NCBI RefSeq assembly: GCF_016595795.1
Contig: NZ_JAENHN010000043.1
Location: 62,001-126,000, forward strand
Reading direction: 5' to 3'
From: Clostridium yunnanense
GTDB taxonomy: Bacteria > Bacillota > Clostridia > Clostridiales > Clostridiaceae
DNA length: 64,000 bases
Under the pieces are notes generated by a model that did not search any database, was not told the DNA's origin, and saw only the letters and a program-made list of their open reading frames with translations. This document shows, one piece after another, positions 17,516 through 27,316 of this stretch (its first letter is position 1; every line of letters begins with the position of its first letter). Made by a program: the position numbers and the translations under genes.

Positions 17516-18853
17516 CTAAGACTGGAAGGAGTAGTATATAGTTTTACATACTTCCTTAAGTTCTTTTTTATCTCCCTCACTAAGCCTAGATAAAATCTTT
17601 AAGTTTTCTTCTATGATTGCTCTTTGGAAGACGCATCTTTCTTTTAGTACTGAGTTTTCCTTTCCGTTGGTCAATAACTGTAAACCCTTGCACCATATAG
17701 TACACAGATTTCTACCAATACAATTTTGGCATTCTTCATTATTAACCCTATTACAGGTATTGTTGTTTGCTTCATATCTAGAAAAACCATTTACAACATC
17801 ACCGAGCTTATACTTTTCATCATTACAATACATCTGACAAGGATAAACACTTCCATCAGTATCAACTAAAACCATCTTTTCTCCTGCTGCACAACCTCTA
17901 GCTATTTGTTTATTTACTATAAATAGCATAGGAGTTATAAATATGGCAGCTGACTTCGAAGTATTTCCCTTATAATATTCATCAAAATAATAGTGAACAA
18001 ATTCTCTTGCCATACTATCTAACTTTTCATAATCCTCTTCACTAGATATAGCAAACCCTTCAATATCTGTTGTCACGGGACAAACTGTAATATCTGTATT
18101 GGTTATTTCGTTTAGTGAATCCATCCATTCCTTAATGCAACCTTTTTTATAGTTATCTAAGTGATTTTTATTAAGGGTCATTTGCATTTTATACGGAATT
18201 CCTCTTTCTATTAACTTTAGAGTTGTCTCATAAACCCTATCATAAGCACTATAATTAGATTTTGCTTTAGTGGTTCTACCAAGATCATTTAATGCTTTTG
18301 GTCCATCGAGACTTAAGCCTAATTCAATATTGTGCTCCACACAAAAGTCCATTACTTCATCTGTTAGTAACACCGAATTAGTACTAAGACAGATTCTAGG
18401 TATTGGAATATTGTTCTCATTAAAAGCTTTCTCCATATATGGAATTACTTCCTTAATGTTTTTATAATCTATTAAAGGTTCTCCACCAAAGAAACTTATT
18501 GTATCAATGCCTTCTTTATAATTTTCTAACAAGTAATTTGTTAGATCCTCATATATCCCTCTTGATATGGTTTTAGGTTTTATATTATTACAGCCGTACT
18601 CCCCTTCACCTGCAAAACAATATTTGCAACCAAGATTACAAGTTCTTGAAGACATAAGGTTAAGTGAAATCTTCTTTTTACCAGCTGCGCCCTTCATTTC
18701 CTTAATGTTATTTTCTCTGGATACATCTATAACCTTGTACAAATCCTCGTCTGTATACTGCGAATTCGATTTATTGATCCTAAAAACTTTATTTGAATTT
18801 ACATGATATAAGACATCATATTCTTTTTCTTCTACAATAAAGAAATCTCTCAT
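17516..18853 (-). CDS. Radical SAM/SPASM peptide maturase
   Basis: 445 residues. The [4Fe-4S]-SAM motif is CNLGCKYC (Cys72, 76, 79), followed by SFFGGEPL and GLSLDGP. The C-terminal SPASM region has many Cys (RGCAAGEK, YPCQMYC, CNRVNNEECQNCIGRNLCTIWC), enough for two auxiliary clusters. Such enzymes install thioether, C-C or epimer modifications in peptides. The target is almost certainly the tandem 41-aa precursors. GAGAGAGG precedes the ATG. Confidence 0.92.
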   Translation of the reverse strand: MRDFFIVEEKEYDVLYHVNSNKVFRINKSNSQYTDEDLYKVIDVSRENNIKEMKGAAGKKKISLNLMSSRTCNLGCKYCFAGEGEYGCNNIKPKTISRGIYEDLTNYLLENYKEGIDTISFFGGEPLIDYKNIKEVIPYMEKAFNENNIPIPRICLSTNSVLLTDEVMDFCVEHNIELGLSLDGPKALNDLGRTTKAKSNYSAYDRVYETTLKLIERGIPYKMQMTLNKNHLDNYKKGCIKEWMDSLNEITNTDITVCPVTTDIEGFAISSEEDYEKLDSMAREFVHYYFDEYYKGNTSKSAAIFITPMLFIVNKQIARGCAAGEKMVLVDTDGSVYPCQMYCNDEKYKLGDVVNGFSRYEANNNTCNRVNNEECQNCIGRNLCTIWCKGLQLLTNGKENSVLKERCVFQRAIIEENLKILSRLSEGDKKELKEVCKTIYYSFQS

Positions 18854-18874
18854 TTTTAGTACCTCTCTCTCTTC

Positions 18875-19519
18875 TTATTTTGAAATATCAATTACCCTAG
18901 TAGCATATTCTGTAACCTTTAAGTCATGGGTTACCAGCATAACACTTATAGATCTTTTTATAGATATTTCTTTAAGTAATTTCATAAAATTTGTTGTATT
19001 ATCTCTATCTAAACTTCCTGTTGGCTCATCAGCTAAAATTATAGACGGATTCAAGATTAATGCTCTTGCGATAGCTACCCTTTGTTGTTCTCCACCGGAA
19101 AGCTCTAATATATTTGCATTTGCTTTACTTTCCAGATTCAATTCCTTCAAAAGATTAATTGCTTCTTCCTTATAACTATCTAACTTCTTTTTTAGTAGAT
19201 TTACTGGTAATAGGATATTATCCATAACATTTAAAAATGGAATCAAGTTATAATTTTGAAATATATATCCTATCTTCGATAATTTAAAGCTTTCCACATC
19301 TTTGGCTTTTAAATTGTTTATATTAACTCCATCAAGTAAGATCTCTCCGCTGCTTGGAACATTTATTCCTCCAACTATATTTAGAAGAGTACTTTTACCA
19401 CTTCCAGAGGATCCTATTATAGCTACAATTTCACCCTTATCTATAGTCAAATTAAAGTCTTTTAATATATAATTTTTTGCATCATATGAATGACTAATAC
19501 CTTTCAACTCTATACTCAT
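18875..19519 (-). CDS. ABC transporter ATP-binding protein (LolD/MacB type)
   Basis: 214 residues: Walker A GSSGSGKST, signature LSGGEQQRVA, Walker B IILADEPTG and the switch His in LVTHD. It pairs with the FtsX-type permease ending 2 bases upstream. The pair should export the finished compound or protect the producer from it. Confidence 0.93.
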   Translation of the reverse strand: MSIELKGISHSYDAKNYILKDFNLTIDKGEIVAIIGSSGSGKSTLLNIVGGINVPSSGEILLDGVNINNLKAKDVESFKLSKIGYIFQNYNLIPFLNVMDNILLPVNLLKKKLDSYKEEAINLLKELNLESKANANILELSGGEQQRVAIARALILNPSIILADEPTGSLDRDNTTNFMKLLKEISIKRSISVMLVTHDLKVTEYATRVIDISK

Positions 19520-19521
19520 TA

Positions 19522-21330
19522 CTATTCCTCCTTACCAACTAGCTTTAAAGTCTTACCATTTGTTGTGAATATACTTAAAATTAAAATACTTACTATAGTT
19601 ATTAATTGAGTAACCAATATAACTGTCATCAAGAATTGATTAGGAATATATATATCTACTCTTACGCCATAAGAAGCTAAGGTAAACATAGGCAGCCCTT
19701 TAATTAAGATACCTCCAATGATTATTCCAAGTAATGAACCTAGTATCACAGTTACAATGCCTTCAATAATACTCATTAAAATCACTTTAGATTTTCTAAG
19801 GCCTAGGGTTATAAATGCACCGTTATATCTGCTCTTTTCTTCTACAGACATTAAAAACATATTTATGATTAAGAAAACACTTATTGCTAAATACACATAT
19901 AGAAAGGTTTTGACCATCTCTGTCCCATTTAGAATTCCTGCTTTATATTCTTGAATTAGAGTATCTCTTTCTATAACCTCTGGCTTTGATGCACCTAACT
20001 TCGATAGTTGATTTTTAACAACTGCTTCATCGCCCTTTACATAAAACACATTTGATATATTAACTGTGTTAAACATGGCTTCACTTAAAGTGTCTTTAGA
20101 TACATAAATTTCAGAAAGATTATACGTATATATGCTGCCTACTATTTTAATCTTTAAGGTTTTGTCTAAGACCTTAGCTTGTATTACATCTCCAATCTTA
20201 AAACCGTTATTTATTCTTAAAAGTTCTGGAATTATACAAGGTAACTCCGTTCCATCCTTCTTTAATTCTGAAATGCTTCCATTAGCAAAATCTAAGTTCT
20301 CATACTTTAAATAATCCTCATTAATTCCTGCAATCAAAACTTTTTTATTGTTTTTATTAAGCTCTCCATTTAATGTTAAACCATTAAAAATCTTATCTTT
20401 ATTTATTGTAAAATCCTGAACTGGATTTTCTACCTGTATTAATGAATCAAACTTCATATTTTCTGACGAATACTGTACTCCACTGCTTCTCAAAGAATGA
20501 TACAAAGTAAACATCATAACAATCAAAGCTATGGATAGTGCAATATTTTTAGTGAGGGATATAATCTTTTTAAAGTTAAAGAGTACCTGCTTTAAAGAAA
20601 TACTTAAATGTGGAATCTTCAAAAGATCAAACAATACTCTCAATATACTAATGATTAGGAATAAAACCGGATTTATCAATATTCCAATACCGATAAACAT
20701 TGTTATAACAGTAATCTCTTGATGTGTCATAAATAGTGATGTAACTATAAAGATTATCCCTACTATTGCTTGAAGCATATAATTTGCTTTCTTTTTTTTC
20801 TTATTTTTAATTTTTGGAGTAAGTTCCTTAAAGACTTTTTTAAATTGAATTGATCCGATAGTAACAAAAATAAAATTACTTATTACAAAGAATATTGCCA
20901 CCATCCCTAAGTTCATTGATGTTTTCATATTATAATAATTTAAGAATGTATTTGTAATAACTAGTCCAACAAAGAAGCTGATGATGCTAATTATTAAACC
21001 TAGAATGATGAGTTCTCCTTTGTACATTCTTCTTATTTTCTTTTTGCTGGCTCCTAAAGTTTTTAAGATATACAGCTCATTTTTTCTCATCTTGTAAAAA
21101 ATATGAATAACAACAGAAATACTCATATACACACATACAATGAATACTGCTACAAAAGCTACCATCAAAACTATAAAACTATTGTCATCTGAAGCTACAT
21201 CTTCTTTCATTAAATGACCGAGCACCTGTAATATAAAATATATAAAGCTAAAACCAACGGTACTTAACAACGCCACAATCGAATATTTCTTTTTATTAAA
21301 CTTTAAACTATCTAGTGCAAATGAAATCAT
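19522..21330 (-). CDS. FtsX-family ABC transporter permease
   Basis: 602 residues. Membrane segments occur near the N-terminus (~17-38 and ~55-80), in several helices to ~290, then an extracytoplasmic domain of about 180 residues, and a C-terminal FtsX block with three or four helices (FLYVYLAISVFLIINMFL, AFITLGLRKSKV). A coupling motif (YILKTLGASKKKIRRMYKGE) matches the FtsX family. First gene of the long operon; AGGAGGAGG precedes the ATG. The upstream stretch 21331-21560 is AT-rich and should carry the operon promoter. Confidence 0.88.
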   Translation of the reverse strand: MISFALDSLKFNKKKYSIVALLSTVGFSFIYFILQVLGHLMKEDVASDDNSFIVLMVAFVAVFIVCVYMSISVVIHIFYKMRKNELYILKTLGASKKKIRRMYKGELIILGLIISIISFFVGLVITNTFLNYYNMKTSMNLGMVAIFFVISNFIFVTIGSIQFKKVFKELTPKIKNKKKKKANYMLQAIVGIIFIVTSLFMTHQEITVITMFIGIGILINPVLFLIISILRVLFDLLKIPHLSISLKQVLFNFKKIISLTKNIALSIALIVMMFTLYHSLRSSGVQYSSENMKFDSLIQVENPVQDFTINKDKIFNGLTLNGELNKNNKKVLIAGINEDYLKYENLDFANGSISELKKDGTELPCIIPELLRINNGFKIGDVIQAKVLDKTLKIKIVGSIYTYNLSEIYVSKDTLSEAMFNTVNISNVFYVKGDEAVVKNQLSKLGASKPEVIERDTLIQEYKAGILNGTEMVKTFLYVYLAISVFLIINMFLMSVEEKSRYNGAFITLGLRKSKVILMSIIEGIVTVILGSLLGIIIGGILIKGLPMFTLASYGVRVDIYIPNQFLMTVILVTQLITIVSILILSIFTTNGKTLKLVGKEE

Positions 21331-21563
21331 AAAAACCTCCTCCTATTTACTTTATTAGCCTCTCTGTTAATTTCTTTTGCCTCACTTCCATGATTTAATG
21401 ATACAACCCTTTCCCACTAATTAATTGAACTAGTAAAAAATGAATATTTAATTGTAAAAAACTCAATAGAACTCAAAATTTTACACATTTTTTATGGCAT
21501 TATTGTATAAATTTTGAAACTGTGTAGATAATATAGCTATATTTACTTGGAGGTATTGTATTA

Positions 21564-21965
21564 TTGAAAAAATTAATTAATTCTTTTTTACTATTTACTG
21601 TTATTTTTACTTTAGTAACCCTAGTTAGTTCATCCTGGCAGCTATTAAACGGTGCAACAAGTGATACAAATGGACACATCTTAATTAGAGCTATATTCAC
21701 TTTCATCGGGGTTTGTTTTTATGGAATCTTTAGATATTTAAATATAAAAAACTCATGGCTAAAATTATTTGTTCAGTACGTAACTTCGATTATATGTATC
21801 TTTCTCACAGTTTGGTGTATCGGCTTTATCGGTGAGCTGTCTAAAAATGCATATAGAGATGCTTTTCTAAACTGGACTTTTATTTTCTTATCAGTAGTTA
21901 TTGTCCAATTTATTATTAAGACATTAAGACATATAAAAAGAGCATCTAGTCCTAATGAAACATAA
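21564..21965 (+). CDS. Four-helix membrane protein of unknown function
   Basis: 133 residues with four hydrophobic segments (about residues 5-25, 40-60, 70-92, 105-122) and a basic C-terminus. The start is a TTG at 21564 with GGAGG 9 bases ahead. No catalytic motif. It is divergent from the biosynthetic operon; a link to self-protection is possible but unsupported. Confidence 0.65.
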   Translation: MKKLINSFLLFTVIFTLVTLVSSSWQLLNGATSDTNGHILIRAIFTFIGVCFYGIFRYLNIKNSWLKLFVQYVTSIICIFLTVWCIGFIGELSKNAYRDAFLNWTFIFLSVVIVQFIIKTLRHIKRASSPNET

Positions 21966-22113
21966 ATCCTCATATATTTTTATACTTTGATGTAATTATG
22001 TTTATATTAAAAATAGATATAGACTTTTATATGTCCTATAAAATACTGCAAAAGAAGCTTCGTAGCGTGACTATTTAACTAAAGAAATAGCCTTAAGCTT
22101 AATTGCGGTAAAT

Positions 22114-22172
22114 AAAAAATACCCTATAGAGTAGATACTTTTTGAAAAGTCTACCTTATGGGGTATTTTTTT
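22114..22172. terminator. Bidirectional terminator
   Basis: Hairpin AAAATACCC..TAG.GTAGA / TCTACC.TATGGGGTATTTT with A and T runs on both sides, between the converging 21564 and 22702 genes. Confidence 0.8.
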
Positions 22173-22231
22173 TGTGAGTATGATTATAATCTCTTTAAAG
22201 CCAAAGGTCTAACCTATGGTATTACTTCCTA

Positions 22232-22702
22232 CTACTTATATCCAAGAGACTTTAGCCAATTTGTAACCTCTTCAGGCATAGCACCACCATTCACAGCAAT
22301 TCCAGGTAAAAGAGTAGCTTTTGAGCATTCTTTTGCTATATCATTTTCAATTTGGCAAAATCCACCTCCTCCATGAGTACAAAACGGAATTATCTTTTTC
22401 CCTTTAAAATCATGGCTTCTTAGAAAACTCAAAACTGGCGGAGCTATGGTTTTAAACCAGTTAGGTGAACCAATAAATATCGTGTCATAAGCTGCTATTG
22501 AATCATTTGCAGATATGAGCTTTGGGCAAAATCCTCTAGAGATTTGATTTCTTACCTCTTTAGCGGCTGTATTATAATCAAAAGAATAATTTTTTTCAGG
22601 AATTAATTCTCTTAAGTCACCCTCAGTCTGCACTGCAATTTCTAATGCTAAATTTTCTGTATTTTTAAAAAGCGAATAATATACAATAAGTGTCTTGTTC
22701 AT
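22232..22702 (-). CDS. Flavodoxin-family protein
   Basis: 156 residues. FMN phosphate loop YYSLFKNTENLA near the N-terminus, FIGSPNWFKTIAPPV in the middle and IIPFCTHGGGGFCQIE for the isoalloxazine loop. Likely a quinone or flavin reductase or electron carrier. Divergent from the MerR/TipAS regulator at 23012, which probably controls it. A truncated second copy lies at 58950-59290. Confidence 0.88.
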   Translation of the reverse strand: MNKTLIVYYSLFKNTENLALEIAVQTEGDLRELIPEKNYSFDYNTAAKEVRNQISRGFCPKLISANDSIAAYDTIFIGSPNWFKTIAPPVLSFLRSHDFKGKKIIPFCTHGGGGFCQIENDIAKECSKATLLPGIAVNGGAMPEEVTNWLKSLGYK

Positions 22703-23011
22703 ATGTTTTATTTCCTTTCTTAAATTTCAATTTGTCCGTTGTTTAAAATAATTTATAACATATTAAATTATAAATAACATAATCAAGTCTTCCATGAATA
22801 CCCTATAACTTCACATTACGAATTTCATATTACACTATGACCAAAGGTCATAGTCAAGTGAATTTTATTATGGTAAAAATTATGTGGCATAAGCATACAG
22901 AGTATTATATAATACAAAAATGAGGAAACTAGATAGATAAATAAAGCACTGAGCTTTGGATAAAATTTTACCTATCTTAAATTATTCTTGAAGGATTAAA
23001 GGATTTTAGAA
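22703..23011. promoter_or_regulatory. Divergent promoter region of flavodoxin and MerR genes
   Basis: 309 AT-rich bases between the two starts. The palindrome-like ATGACCTTTGGTCAT-type segment near 22836-22852 (ATGACCAAAGGTCAT) is a plausible MerR operator: arms ATGACC and GGTCAT around AAA. Confidence 0.55.
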
Positions 23012-23776
23012 ATGAAAACACAATTTTTCACAGTTAAAGATATCGTAAGGATAACAGGTGTAACTGCAAGAACCTTACACTTCTACGATAAAATAAATTT
23101 ATTAAGACCAACCCGTTTAGAGGATAATGGCTACAGATCTTATAGCAGAGAAGACATAGAAAGACTTCAAACCATTTTATTTTTAAAAGAAATGGATTTA
23201 TCTTTAAAAGAAATAGCAGATATTATGAAGCTATCAAAAGAAGAACAAAGACAAATCTTAAAGCTGCATCATCAAACCTTATTAGCAAAACAGAATCGTC
23301 TAGTTACAGTTATTAATGCATTAGAGGATTATGTATCAGGAGCTGACATATTCAATTTGAATATCTTTAATAACTCGCCAATTTTACCATTACAAGAACA
23401 ATATAAAAATGAAGCCAAAGTGGTATATGGTGAAACCAAAAAATACAAGGAATATGAGAAAAACCTAGAAAAGCTATCTGCCGAGGAAAAAGAAAAGCTA
23501 TCATATGAATTTGCATCCAATATGGAAAAAGTATTCAAAAAGCTATCAAACCAAATTCATAACCAGCCTTCCTCTGACGAGGTTCAGAAATTAATCGCAG
23601 AATGGAAAAGTTACCTAGAACAAACTATGACATGTGATACAGAAATATTGAAATGTATTGCTATTAACTATAAATCAGATAAGAGATGGAAAAACTATTT
23701 TGCACAATTCACTGATGAAGATTTGAGTGACTTTGTTTATAATGCAATTATGTATTATTGTAATGCTAGGGGTTAG
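23012..23776 (+). CDS. MerR-family regulator with TipAS-like C-terminal domain
   Basis: 254 residues. Residues 5-75 form a MerR winged helix (FTVKDIVRITGVTARTLHFYDKI, LLRPTRLEDNGYRSYS), followed by a coiled coil and a C-terminal helical domain ending in NYFAQFTDEDLSDFVYNAIMYYC, typical of the TipAS drug-sensing fold. Such regulators bind antibiotics and activate divergent genes. A degenerate copy of the C-terminal part lies at 59288-59631. Confidence 0.88.
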   Translation: MKTQFFTVKDIVRITGVTARTLHFYDKINLLRPTRLEDNGYRSYSREDIERLQTILFLKEMDLSLKEIADIMKLSKEEQRQILKLHHQTLLAKQNRLVTVINALEDYVSGADIFNLNIFNNSPILPLQEQYKNEAKVVYGETKKYKEYEKNLEKLSAEEKEKLSYEFASNMEKVFKKLSNQIHNQPSSDEVQKLIAEWKSYLEQTMTCDTEILKCIAINYKSDKRWKNYFAQFTDEDLSDFVYNAIMYYCNARG

Positions 23777-23837
23777 CGATAAGGCATGCTTTTTCTTTGT
23801 TTTTAAAGTTCTTTATAGAATTAAATATAAGTATTTT

Positions 23838-23876
23838 AAAGATACCGCATACTCATTTTAATAATGCGGTATCTTT
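23838..23876 (+). terminator. Terminator after the MerR gene
   Basis: Perfect 13-bp arms AAAGATACCGCAT / ATGCGGTATCTTT with a 13-base loop. Confidence 0.85.
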
Positions 23877-23931
23877 ATGTGAAATATTAAGAAAAATATG
23901 AATGATACATATAAAAAGGGGACATGTTTAC

Positions 23932-24552
23932 ATGGAAGCACTATTTCAAATCATATATCCAGTGATATATTTTATTGGACCTATTACATTAATTATCACT
24001 CTGTATATTCTTTATAAATTAATAAGAAAAATCGATAATATGCTTAATGGCAAGCTTAGCAGAATATATGCTAGCTGGAGAAATATGAGCAAAGCAAAAA
24101 AGAGGGTTTGCTATTTATTTCTAGGTGCATTATTAGTTGGATACCTCTGTTATGATATGATTTACTTGCCAAATAAGAATTACAAGTTTGCTATATATGA
24201 GGTCCAATCTATGGGAGGAAACACTTTAGAAGGCACCACACTTAGTTACAAGCCTTTTCTCACAGAAGATGATATAAAATCATACGACTGGAATAATCAT
24301 ACCTTTGAACTAAAAAAACATATTAGGAACTATTCAAATGAAGCAAAAAAACTTGGATATAATAACAGAGCTTTTGTACTAGTAGTTAATGGAGAGAAAA
24401 TATATATAGGTGGTTTCTACAAAGGTGGTCCTAATATATATTTAACTTTGGATAATAAAAAAGGATCTTTATTCTACACAGGAGCTGAAGGCTATGATAC
24501 AAGATCAGATGAGCGTATATACAAGGTTCTCAAGGCCTGCGGTAAACTATAG
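23932..24552 (+). CDS. Membrane-anchored protein of unknown function
   Basis: 206 residues from the ATG at 23932 (MEALFQIIYP), chosen because AAGGGGAC lies 8 bases upstream; an ATG 30 bases earlier has no site. Two membrane helices (residues ~8-30 and ~58-76) are followed by an extracytoplasmic domain of about 125 residues. No recognised family or motif. Confidence 0.65.
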   Translation: MEALFQIIYPVIYFIGPITLIITLYILYKLIRKIDNMLNGKLSRIYASWRNMSKAKKRVCYLFLGALLVGYLCYDMIYLPNKNYKFAIYEVQSMGGNTLEGTTLSYKPFLTEDDIKSYDWNNHTFELKKHIRNYSNEAKKLGYNNRAFVLVVNGEKIYIGGFYKGGPNIYLTLDNKKGSLFYTGAEGYDTRSDERIYKVLKACGKL

Positions 24553-24640
24553 CGTTAATAATATATAATATTTCATGCATTTATAAACTCTATTTCGGCC
24601 ATAAATTCACCACACTTTTTCACTCAATTATAATAAAAAA

Positions 24641-24685
24641 GAAAACACCTGCTATTTTAAAATAACAAGTGTTCTTATAATTTTA
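24641..24685 (+). terminator. Terminator of the membrane-protein gene
   Basis: Imperfect hairpin with arms GAAAACAC.TG.TATTTT and AAAATA.CA.GTGTTCTT, then T-rich sequence. Confidence 0.65.
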
Positions 24686-24751
24686 ATATTCCTATAAAAC
24701 GCGCAATTAATTTCAATAAATTGCATTTTAACTATATCAGTATACTTATTT

Positions 24752-24785
24752 GGTGAGGTTACATACGAAAGTCTCCTCACCTTTT
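24752..24785 (+). terminator. Second hairpin with T run
   Basis: Arms GGTGAGG and CCTCACC followed by TTTT on the plus strand; probably a back-up terminator before the converging lipoprotein gene. Confidence 0.6.
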
Positions 24786-24837
24786 GTCGTCGTTATTATT
24801 ACTTTTTCATTTTAACCGTTGTAGTTGTTCCCATAGC

Positions 24838-25251
24838 TTAAGCTTCGTAGCTTAATTCGCCATTTTGGTATGTAATTTTTTTAGTATCATCATTGGAAGC
24901 CATCAAAGAACTTTTAGTTTTAGTATGGTCATTTTTTGAAGTCCAAGAATATGGTTCGTCAGCTGTTGTTGGAGCTTCAAAAGAACCAGCCCAATAAAGT
25001 GATTTTGTATTACCTTTATCACTTACCCAGTAAATTTCAATGGTATCACCGCTTATTGTTGCAGTTTGATAACTGTCGGCAGATTTGCTATTGTCTTGTT
25101 TCCAATCACCCTTCAAATCAGGTATTTCCTTTTTAGCGGTAGTACTAGCAGTGCTAGTGCTTGTAGATTTGGAGCTTGAGCTACACCCAGTAAATACTGT
25201 TAATAGCAGAGCCACGCAAATACTAATTGTCCCCAGTTTCTTCATTTTCAT
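24838..25251 (-). CDS. Small secreted lipoprotein
   Basis: 137 residues. Signal peptide MKMKKLGTISICVALLLTVF with lipobox FTGC (Cys at about residue 23), then a Ser/Thr-rich linker and a ~95-residue domain with DLKGDWKQD and EIYWVSDKG, likely a beta barrel. Exposed on the outer face of the membrane. Function unknown. AGGAGGATG precedes the start. Confidence 0.8.
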   Translation of the reverse strand: MKMKKLGTISICVALLLTVFTGCSSSSKSTSTSTASTTAKKEIPDLKGDWKQDNSKSADSYQTATISGDTIEIYWVSDKGNTKSLYWAGSFEAPTTADEPYSWTSKNDHTKTKSSLMASNDDTKKITYQNGELSYEA

Positions 25252-25325
25252 TTACATCATCCTCCTGTTTCTTAGTACAGTCTTAAAGACATACCACTCC
25301 TAACCGAAATCTATTTTTAAAACTC

Positions 25326-25553
25326 TCACGGCTTTTGGTTAGAGAATTTAATAATAATAAATTTCAATATGAGTGGTACATCTATATAACTTAATCCATA
25401 AGTCACCATACCATTTTCATCATCTTCACCAAAGCCACATTTAATATTTTTATACCCATAATGTGGACATGTTATGCAGGTGTTACTATTATATCCACAT
25501 TTCCAAAGAAATGTCAAACTCCATCCTGTTAATAATTGTAACAGCCAATACAA
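25326..25553 (-). pseudogene. Possible remnant of a small Cys-rich protein
   Basis: An open frame of 75 codons from TTG with a stop directly upstream and no ribosome site. The translation has KCGYNSNTCITCPHYGYKN and KCGFGEDDEN, which look selected rather than random. I take it as the tail of a broken gene. Confidence 0.3.
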
Positions 25554-25876
25554 TCATATATTAGTGATCCTACTCTACTTTTCTGTTCACAAGTCACCCA
25601 CCTTTTACCACTTTTTCATAACCTTGAGTCTATTTATTGTACTGCGTACAGGTTTGTTTTTTTTAATCTGATATAATATAAATAAGAAAAGCTTAGTCTT
25701 AATTTTTTAAGTGATGTATCACTTGTCTAAGGCTATTTTTATAGCCCAAGATACCGGATCATAATCATTAGTTTACTTACAAAATATGTTATAATAAAAT
25801 TCAGAATAACTTTGTCTATTACACAAATAGTAAATTATCACTCTGGTAAAAAAATGCTTTATGGGAGGATTAATAC
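25554..25876. promoter_or_regulatory. Upstream region of the methyltransferase gene, with a palindrome
   Basis: 323 bases without a gene. A 16-bp palindrome AAGTGATGTATCACTT at 25709-25724 could be an operator. It is followed by a weak hairpin at 25727-25752. Confidence 0.4.
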
Positions 25877-26599
25877 ATGAGTGGAAATATAAATGTTCAT
25901 GGGTATCTTGATACGGTAAATGCACCGTGGGGAAAATTGTTTTATAAGTTAGTATGGCATAACATAGACTGCGAAGGTAAGAGAATACTTGATTTTGGAA
26001 GTGGATTTGGGATTACTGCTGACTATTTTGCAAAGAACAATGATGTAACTGCAATTGAACCGAATGAGGAAATGATTAAACATAGATTTTGTAATAATGA
26101 GTATAGCCAAATTGTTGGTGGGATAGATGAGCTTAGGAAATTACCAAGCAAGTCCTATGATGTGATTATATGTCACAATGTTTTTGAATATTTGGATAAC
26201 AGAGCAGAGTTGCTTTGTGAGTTCAGCCGTGTGTTAAAGCTCGATGGATTTGCATCCATTGTTAAGCACAATAAAGCGGGTAAAATAATGCAAAAAGCAG
26301 TGTTTGAGTATAAAATTAACGAGGCATTAGAATTAATTAATAATGGAAATGCTGTATCGGAAAACTTTGGAACAATAAACGAATACGATAATTATGAGTT
26401 AGAAAAGTACTGTGAAGGTTCATTTAAAATATATAAAATATACGGTGTGCGAATGTTTTTTGGTTTGCAAAGAAATGAACTAAAAAATGAATCTGATTGG
26501 ATTTCAAGCATGTATAATCTTGAATGTACAACAGAGGAAATACCTGAATTTAGAAATATCGCATTTTTTCATCATGTTATTCTTAAGCGTACAACGTAA
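25877..26599 (+). CDS. Class I SAM-dependent methyltransferase
   Basis: 240 residues. SAM-binding motif I is ILDFGSGFGITADYF, followed by the acidic VTAIEPNEEM, and motif IV is YDVIICHNVFEYL. The C-terminal 80 residues are variable and should bind the substrate, which cannot be predicted. GGGAGG precedes the ATG. Confidence 0.85.
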   Translation: MSGNINVHGYLDTVNAPWGKLFYKLVWHNIDCEGKRILDFGSGFGITADYFAKNNDVTAIEPNEEMIKHRFCNNEYSQIVGGIDELRKLPSKSYDVIICHNVFEYLDNRAELLCEFSRVLKLDGFASIVKHNKAGKIMQKAVFEYKINEALELINNGNAVSENFGTINEYDNYELEKYCEGSFKIYKIYGVRMFFGLQRNELKNESDWISSMYNLECTTEEIPEFRNIAFFHHVILKRTT

Positions 26600-26626
26600 T
26601 ATTCCAATTGGTATTATCGAGATTAA

Positions 26627-26812
26627 AATTTAAAAACAGAAAAAATTAGGTGTATTTTTAAGGAAGATTATTTTTTCGAGGCAACCAGAAATGATAAGTA
26701 TGACCATTGTATTTCGTTTAATAAATGTGAAGGAAATGTTCAAGTATCGTTAAAAACACCAACAAATAAACAAAACATTGAACATTTTATAATAAAAGCA
26801 TTTATATTTTAA
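26627..26812 (+). pseudogene. Remnant open frame of unknown origin
   Basis: 61 codons without a start codon, reading IFKEDYFFEATRNDKYDH and VQVSLKTPTNKQNIEHFI before a TAA. Codon use looks genuine, so it is probably the 3' end of a lost gene. No family recognised. Confidence 0.3.
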
Positions 26813-26836
26813 TAATTTAATTCTATGAGGTGAAAA

Positions 26837-27256
26837 ATGCAACTAGATGAATATTCAATGATTTTCTCTAAAATATTATATTCAACATTCCCTGAATTTG
26901 AACAATACCAACAGATTAGAGAATATTCTGGACTTAATGAGGCTTACTTAATAATAGAAATACCCTCCCCTTCAAATAATGACAACGTTTTGTGGATATC
27001 AACCTGTGATGAAGAAATAACAGTTGGATTTGATTGGTATCATACGCATTTTGGTTATTCAGAAACAGATGAAGAGGATTTTAAAATAGCAATTGACCAT
27101 ATAAGAGATATAGTGGAAGAAAAAATAGCTATTGTAATTGTAAAGAAGAATGATTCATGGGTGAGAAGCTCTATTATCACAGATAAGGATTTGCCATTAC
27201 TTAATGAAGATGAGACAATAGATATAAAATCATGGAATGGAACATATTTTAATTAA
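26837..27256 (+). CDS. Hypothetical acidic protein, 139 aa
   Basis: Strongly acidic soluble protein (LWISTCDEEITVGFDWYHTHFG, SETDEEDF). Size, acidity and solitary position resemble immunity-type proteins, but no family can be assigned. GAGGTG precedes the ATG. Confidence 0.6.
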   Translation: MQLDEYSMIFSKILYSTFPEFEQYQQIREYSGLNEAYLIIEIPSPSNNDNVLWISTCDEEITVGFDWYHTHFGYSETDEEDFKIAIDHIRDIVEEKIAIVIVKKNDSWVRSSIITDKDLPLLNEDETIDIKSWNGTYFN

Positions 27257-27316
27257 GATATGTTGCCAATTAGTACGTACATTATGAAAAAATTATAAAG
27301 AAAGGATAAATTAAAA

